A DNA stretch of 9,899 nucleotides from Actinomycetota bacterium (GTDB lineage Bacteria > Actinomycetota > Acidimicrobiia > Acidimicrobiales > Ilumatobacteraceae). The notes under the pieces are model-generated. The model was not told the origin of the DNA and made no database searches. It saw only the letters and a program-made list of their open reading frames with translations. Positions within the stretch are counted from its first letter, which is position 1, and each line of letters opens with the position of its first letter. The stretch covers positions 1 to 9,899 of the forward strand of contig RGGX01000037.1 in the NCBI GenBank assembly GCA_010024485.1, in the 5' to 3' direction. The translations under genes were made by a program, and so were the position numbers. Of the stretch, positions 6,698 through 9,899 are shown in pieces.

Positions 6698-8196
6698 GGA
6701 TCAGTCCCGATCCCAACCGGTTCCTGGATCTGGCGGCAGAGCACACCGTCGTCCCGGTGTGGACCGAGGTGCTGGCCGATCTCGAGACGCCGGTGTCGGC
6801 GTTCCTCAAGCTCGTCGGTGACGATCACGGGTTCGTCTTCGAGTCCGTCGAGCACGGCGAGCGTTGGAGTCGCTTCTCGTTCATCGGGCGCGACCCGGTG
6901 GCCACGTTGGTCCTGCGAGAGGGAGTGGTGACCGTCACCGGTGACCCCGGCATCGAACTCGACACCGACCACGGCATGCTCGCCGCCCTCGAGCAGTTGC
7001 TGGCCGCGCACTCATCCCCGGAGATCGAGGATCTGCCCCCGCTGTTCGGTGGTCTCGCCGGATTCCTCGGCTACGACGTCGTTCGAGAGATCGAACACCT
7101 GCCCGACGCCCCTCCCGACGACCACGGGATGCCCGACGCGGTCATGAGCCTGATCGGCTCGCTCGCAGTGTTCGACCACTGGCGCCAGCGGATCCTGCTC
7201 ATCGAGTCGGTCATGACCGGAGGGCTCGATCGAGACGGTCTCCTCGCCGCCCGCGCCCGCGCCGTCGGGGCGGTCACCGCAGCCGCTGAACGGCTCGCTG
7301 AGCCACTCGCCGAGCCTCCGGCGGAGCCGCCGGATCCGACCGAGGACAACCCGGAGGTGACCTCGCCGACCGCGTCGGGGGAGTACCGGCGCGCCGTCGA
7401 GGTGGCCAAGGAGCACATCCTGGCCGGCGACATCTTCCAGGTGGTGCTCTCCCAGCGTTTCGATCTCGAGCTCGGCGCCGAGCCCTTCGACGTCTACCGG
7501 GTGCTCCGACAGGTGAACCCGAGCCCGTACATGTACTTCCTCCGGACCGAGGGCGTCACCATGGTGGGTTCCTCGCCCGAGCCGATGGTGCAGTTGCGGG
7601 GCCGGACGGTGATCAGCCGGCCGATCGCGGGCACCCGGCGGCGCGGGGTGGACGACGAGCACGATCGTCGCCTCGCCGCCGAACTCATCGAGCATCCGAA
7701 GGAGCGCGCCGAGCACGTCATGCTCGTCGACCTGGCGCGGAACGACGTCGGTCGGGTGGCCGAGTTCGGAACGGTCCGCCCCGATGAGTTCATGACCCTC
7801 GAGCGCTACTCCCATGTCATGCACCTGACCTCACAGGTGTCGGGAACCCTCCGCGATGGCCTCGGCCCGATCGACGTACTGCGGGCCACCCTGCCGGCCG
7901 GGACGGTCAGCGGGGCGCCGAAGGTTCGCGCCATGGAGATCATCGACGCGCTCGAACCCGTGAAGCGGGGGCCCTATGCCGGTGTGGTCGGCTACCTCGA
8001 CTGGTCGGGCAATCTCGACACGGCCATCTGCATCCGGACGATGTTCGTGCGGGCCGACGGCGTCACCGCCTCCTTGCAGGCCGGGGCCGGTGTGGTGGCC
8101 GACTCGGTGCCCGAGGACGAGGATCTCGAGTGCCACAACAAGGCAGCGGCGCTGCTCGCGGCGATCCCGGCGGCGCGGCGGATGAGCAGTCGGTGA
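6694..8196 (+). CDS. trpE: anthranilate synthase component I
   Basis: A 500-residue chorismate-using enzyme that makes anthranilate, the first committed step of tryptophan synthesis, using ammonia supplied by the TrpG glutaminase (not in this window). The N-terminal domain has FVFESVEHGERWSRFSFIG (47-65), where the family's LLES tryptophan-feedback site appears as VFES with S51. The C-terminal chorismate-binding domain has GDIFQVVLSQRF (245-256), NPSPYMYFLR (275-284), HVMLVDLARND (341-351), YSHVMHL (372-378) and GTVSGAPK (403-410). PIAGT (310-314) carries the Ala typical of anthranilate synthase, whereas aminodeoxychorismate synthase PabB often has a Lys there. VPEDEDLE (472-479) supplies magnesium-binding acids. 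An AEP-rich, low-complexity linker (about 199-222) joins the two halves. The start overlaps the hisI stop and has no Shine-Dalgarno sequence of its own. Confidence 0.96.
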   Translation: MRISPDPNRFLDLAAEHTVVPVWTEVLADLETPVSAFLKLVGDDHGFVFESVEHGERWSRFSFIGRDPVATLVLREGVVTVTGDPGIELDTDHGMLAALEQLLAAHSSPEIEDLPPLFGGLAGFLGYDVVREIEHLPDAPPDDHGMPDAVMSLIGSLAVFDHWRQRILLIESVMTGGLDRDGLLAARARAVGAVTAAAERLAEPLAEPPAEPPDPTEDNPEVTSPTASGEYRRAVEVAKEHILAGDIFQVVLSQRFDLELGAEPFDVYRVLRQVNPSPYMYFLRTEGVTMVGSSPEPMVQLRGRTVISRPIAGTRRRGVDDEHDRRLAAELIEHPKERAEHVMLVDLARNDVGRVAEFGTVRPDEFMTLERYSHVMHLTSQVSGTLRDGLGPIDVLRATLPAGTVSGAPKVRAMEIIDALEPVKRGPYAGVVGYLDWSGNLDTAICIRTMFVRADGVTASLQAGAGVVADSVPEDEDLECHNKAAALLAAIPAARRMSSR

Positions 8197-8200
8197 GGGG
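8195..8200 (+). promoter_or_regulatory. Shine-Dalgarno sequence of ygfZ-like gene
   Basis: GAGGGG overlaps the trpE TGA stop (8194-8196) and lies six bases before the GTG start at 8207. It supports the GTG start and suggests that ribosomes finishing trpE can pass directly to the next gene. Confidence 0.7.
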
Positions 8201-8206
8201 TCGACC

Positions 8207-8848
8207 GTGACGATCATCGATGGTGGCTACTCCGTGCCGGGTCCCCGTGACCGGGTCGTCGTCGAGGGCCCCGACGCGCGTCGCTACCTGCACAGCCAGC
8301 TCTCCCAGGACATCGAGGCGCTGGCCGTGGGCGGTCGCGTCCTGAGCCTGGTCCTCGACCCCGACGGCAAGGTGGCGGCGCTCGTCGGCGTGACCTGTGA
8401 GGGTGACGACCGGTTCGTTCTCGATGTCGATCCCGGCTCGGGCGAGGCGGTGGCGATCCGTCTGCTCCGATTCCGGCTGCGCACCGACGCCTCCATCGAG
8501 GTGCTCGCCGCTGACCGGGCGCGCGATGCCGCCGAGGAGGCCGAGCGGATCGCCAGCGGGTGGCCGGCGCAGGGGAGTGAGATCATCCCGGGCGAGACCC
8601 TCGCAGCCGAGACCGGAGTCGTTCAGTTCGCCGTGTCGTTCTCGAAGGGCTGTTATCCGGGTCAGGAGCTCGTGGAGCGCATGGACGCCCGTGGCGCGCT
8701 GCCACCCCGACGGATCGTGCGCCTCGAGGTCTCGGCGGGCACCGCGGTCGGCGAGGCCGTCATGCGCGACGGGGAGCGGGTCGGTGAGATCACGAGCGTC
8801 TCCGGTGAGCACGCCCTCGCCCGCGTCGGCCGGGCGTTCACCGACTGA
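8207..8848 (+). CDS. ygfZ: YgfZ/GcvT-like folate-binding protein
   Basis: A 213-residue protein related to YgfZ (animal IBA57), a tetrahydrofolate-dependent factor that maintains certain Fe-S enzymes; it resembles GcvT of the glycine cleavage system. RVVVEGPDARRYLHSQLSQDI (16-36) is the typical opening of the GcvT-like domain, and VLSLVLDPDGKVAALV (45-60) is the following segment. The defining signature is K147-G-C-Y-P-G-Q-E154, in which the Cys is the key residue of the family, followed by RRIVRLEV (168-175) and a short beta-barrel tail ending in ARVGRAFTD. It is shorter than the roughly 325-residue E. coli YgfZ, with the central region reduced. The GTG start has a Shine-Dalgarno sequence on the trpE stop, so it is probably in the hisI-trpE unit. 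Its final 11 bases overlap the convergent M50 gene. Confidence 0.9.
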   Translation: MTIIDGGYSVPGPRDRVVVEGPDARRYLHSQLSQDIEALAVGGRVLSLVLDPDGKVAALVGVTCEGDDRFVLDVDPGSGEAVAIRLLRFRLRTDASIEVLAADRARDAAEEAERIASGWPAQGSEIIPGETLAAETGVVQFAVSFSKGCYPGQELVERMDARGALPPRRIVRLEVSAGTAVGEAVMRDGERVGEITSVSGEHALARVGRAFTD

Positions 8849-9494
8849 CGCGAAGGGCGGAGATCTGCGACCAGAGCAGAAGCGCCCCGACGACGACCAG
8901 TGACCGCCACTCGGGCCGGCTGGCCGCCCAGAGCACTCCGGCGGTGGTCACCGTCGCGCTCAACCCGATGACGACCCGCGGGGTCGACGGCCCGAAGACC
9001 GGCTGCAGCGCGGCGCTGAGAAGGTGCCCTCCGTCGAGCGGCCACACCGGGATGAGGTTCGCCGCGCCGATCACCGCCCCCGCCCACCAGATCGCGGTGG
9101 CCGCGCCGCTCGCCGCGATGGGGTCGAGATCCAGCGGATGCTGAGCCCAGGGAAGCAGGCACAGCCAGCCGACCGCGATGTGGGCGACGGGACCGGCTGC
9201 TGACAGCGCCATACGAGCGGCGGTGCCGAGCGGGCGCCGCGGCGCGTAGGCGGTGTAGCCGACCATGAAGCCGAGGGCGATGGAGGCCTCCGATCCGAGG
9301 CGTCGGGCGACGAGGGCGTGGCCGAGCTCGTGGATGATGGTGAAGACGGCGAGCGCCACGGCGAGCACCAGCCCGTCGGGTCCGGGGTCGATCGCGAAAA
9401 CGATGAAAAGGAACAGCCAGAATCCGTTGTTCACGGTCACCGGGAAGCCGAGCAGGCGCAGACCTCGACGGTCGAGACGACCGGATGCGTCCAT
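8838..9494 (-). CDS. M50-family site-2-type intramembrane metalloprotease
   Basis: A 218-residue integral membrane zinc protease of the S2P class. The catalytic H55-E-L-G-H59 lies at the end of a hydrophobic segment (about 42-60), and the second metal-ligand motif N146-L-I-P-V-W-P-L-D154-G-G lies in a later one. Other hydrophobic spans are near 23-36, 92-113, 131-150 and 173-191, with a last one at 198-210. There is no PDZ or CBS domain, so this is a minimal form. Such enzymes cleave membrane-bound substrates such as anti-sigma factors, but no candidate substrate gene is adjacent. The ATG start has a -10-like hexamer six bases upstream and no Shine-Dalgarno sequence. The gene converges with the ygfZ-like gene and diverges from ppdK. 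Confidence 0.93.
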   Translation of the reverse strand: MDASGRLDRRGLRLLGFPVTVNNGFWLFLFIVFAIDPGPDGLVLAVALAVFTIIHELGHALVARRLGSEASIALGFMVGYTAYAPRRPLGTAARMALSAAGPVAHIAVGWLCLLPWAQHPLDLDPIAASGAATAIWWAGAVIGAANLIPVWPLDGGHLLSAALQPVFGPSTPRVVIGLSATVTTAGVLWAASRPEWRSLVVVGALLLWSQISALRVSR

Positions 9495-9500
9495 GCCGGC

Positions 9501-9506
9501 ACGGTA
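9501..9506 (-). promoter_or_regulatory. -10 element of M50 protease gene, leaderless start
   Basis: On the minus strand TACCGT is followed by six bases (GCCGGC) and the ATG at 9494. No purine-rich ribosome binding sequence precedes the ATG and no -35 box is recognisable. The spacing repeats that of the groES-like gene and hisI. Confidence 0.5.
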
Positions 9507-9562
9507 GCCCCGACACAGGGTCTCGACCCGGACGAATCGGTGGGTGGTCGCCGGAGCCCTCG

Positions 9563-9568
9563 TAGACT
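9563..9568 (+). promoter_or_regulatory. -10 element of ppdK, near-leaderless start
   Basis: TAGACT lies eight bases before the GTG at 9577, so transcription would start on or within one or two bases of the start codon. No Shine-Dalgarno sequence is present in between. It shares the 82-base gap with the divergent M50 promoter. Confidence 0.5.
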
Positions 9569-9576
9569 CGGACGAC

Positions 9577-9899
9577 GTGCCTTACGTCTACGCATTCGAT
9601 CACTCCCACCGCAAGCCCCCCATGTCCTACAAGGACCTCCTCGGCGGGAAGGGGGCGAACCTCGCGGAGATGACCACGGTGCTCGGACTGCCGGTGCCCC
9701 CCGGTTTCACCGTCTCCACCGACGCCTGCCGCGCCTATATGCACGGTGGTTGGCCTGAGGGCCTCGACGCCGAAGTGACCCGTCACGTCGCCAAGCTCGA
9801 GAAGACGATGGGTCGCCGGCTCGGCGACGCGAACGATCCGCTGCTCGTGAGCGTGCGCTCCGGCGCCAAGTTCTCGATGCCCGGAATGATGGACACGGT
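9577..9899 (+). CDS. ppdK: pyruvate, phosphate dikinase, 3'-truncated by window edge
   Basis: The first 107 residues of PPDK, which interconverts pyruvate, ATP and phosphate with phosphoenolpyruvate, AMP and pyrophosphate. The N-terminal ATP-grasp domain is recognisable from LLGGKGANLAEM (21-32), with the ATP-contacting Lys25, GLPVPPGFTVSTDACRAY (37-54) and VSVRSGAKFSMPGMMDT (91-107). The SGAxxSMPGMMDT form separates PPDK from phosphoenolpyruvate synthase. Full-length enzymes are near 880 residues, so most of the protein, including the phosphohistidine and PEP-binding domains, lies beyond the window. The GTG at 9577 is preferred because it follows the -10-like element directly and gives the VYAF-type beginning seen in the family. 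The next ATG (codon 16) would still keep the GGKGA motif, so it is a possible alternative. Confidence 0.95.
   Translation, partial: MPYVYAFDHSHRKPPMSYKDLLGGKGANLAEMTTVLGLPVPPGFTVSTDACRAYMHGGWPEGLDAEVTRHVAKLEKTMGRRLGDANDPLLVSVRSGAKFSMPGMMDT

Noticed and set aside
8662..9786. 374-residue reverse frame spanning ygfZ-like, M50 and ppdK regions
   Set aside because: Arg/Pro-rich translation with no domain, out of frame with the M50 gene that carries HELGH and LDGG motifs.
1..9899. mobile element, phage, CRISPR, defence or biosynthetic cluster
   Set aside because: All recognisable genes are housekeeping; composition is even, and no integrase, transposase, regular repeat array or attachment-site duplication was seen.

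Overview
The window looks like a compact chromosomal housekeeping segment from a high-G+C actinobacterium. The evidence is a base composition of roughly two-thirds G+C by eye, strong G/C bias at third codon positions, several GTG starts, a hisI-trpE neighbourhood like that of mycobacteria and corynebacteria, and several genes that seem to start at or next to the 5' end of their mRNA. The protein styles suggest an Acidimicrobiia-like lineage, but this is an impression and not a demonstrated placement.

Layout from left to right. Positions 3-2594 (+) hold the C-terminal three quarters of DNA polymerase III alpha subunit (dnaE), cut by the window edge. Positions 2665-3321 (+) encode an unrecognised conserved-looking protein, followed one base later by a nitroreductase-family protein (3323-3928, +). 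A long reverse-strand gene (3893-5914, -) encodes a DUF255/YyaL-type thioredoxin-domain protein and overlaps the nitroreductase tail to tail by 36 bases. From a 70-base divergent intergenic region, the + strand then carries a stand-alone GroES-like protein (5985-6311), hisI (6332-6697), trpE (6694-8196) and a YgfZ/GcvT-like protein (8207-8848). An M50 site-2-type metalloprotease lies on the - strand (8838-9494). It diverges across 82 bases from the start of ppdK, pyruvate phosphate dikinase (9577-9899, +), which runs off the right edge.

How the genes fit together: hisI, trpE and ygfZ are tightly packed (4-base overlap, then a 10-base gap with the Shine-Dalgarno sequence overlapping the trpE stop), so they are probably one transcription unit joining histidine and tryptophan biosynthesis with an Fe-S/folate maintenance protein. 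The hypothetical gene and the nitroreductase form a second coupled pair. dnaE, the DUF255 protein, M50 protease and ppdK look independent.

The most notable regulatory pattern is that five genes (DUF255, groES-like, hisI, M50, ppdK) each have a TANNNT -10-like hexamer only 6-8 bases before the start codon, three of them with no Shine-Dalgarno sequence. This fits leaderless or near-leaderless transcription. There is no gene-free stretch above 300 bases; the longest gaps are 70 (2595-2664), 70 (5915-5984) and 82 (9495-9576) bases. I see no tRNA, rRNA, CRISPR, insertion sequence, prophage or convincing intrinsic terminator, and no clear sign of a novel multi-gene system.
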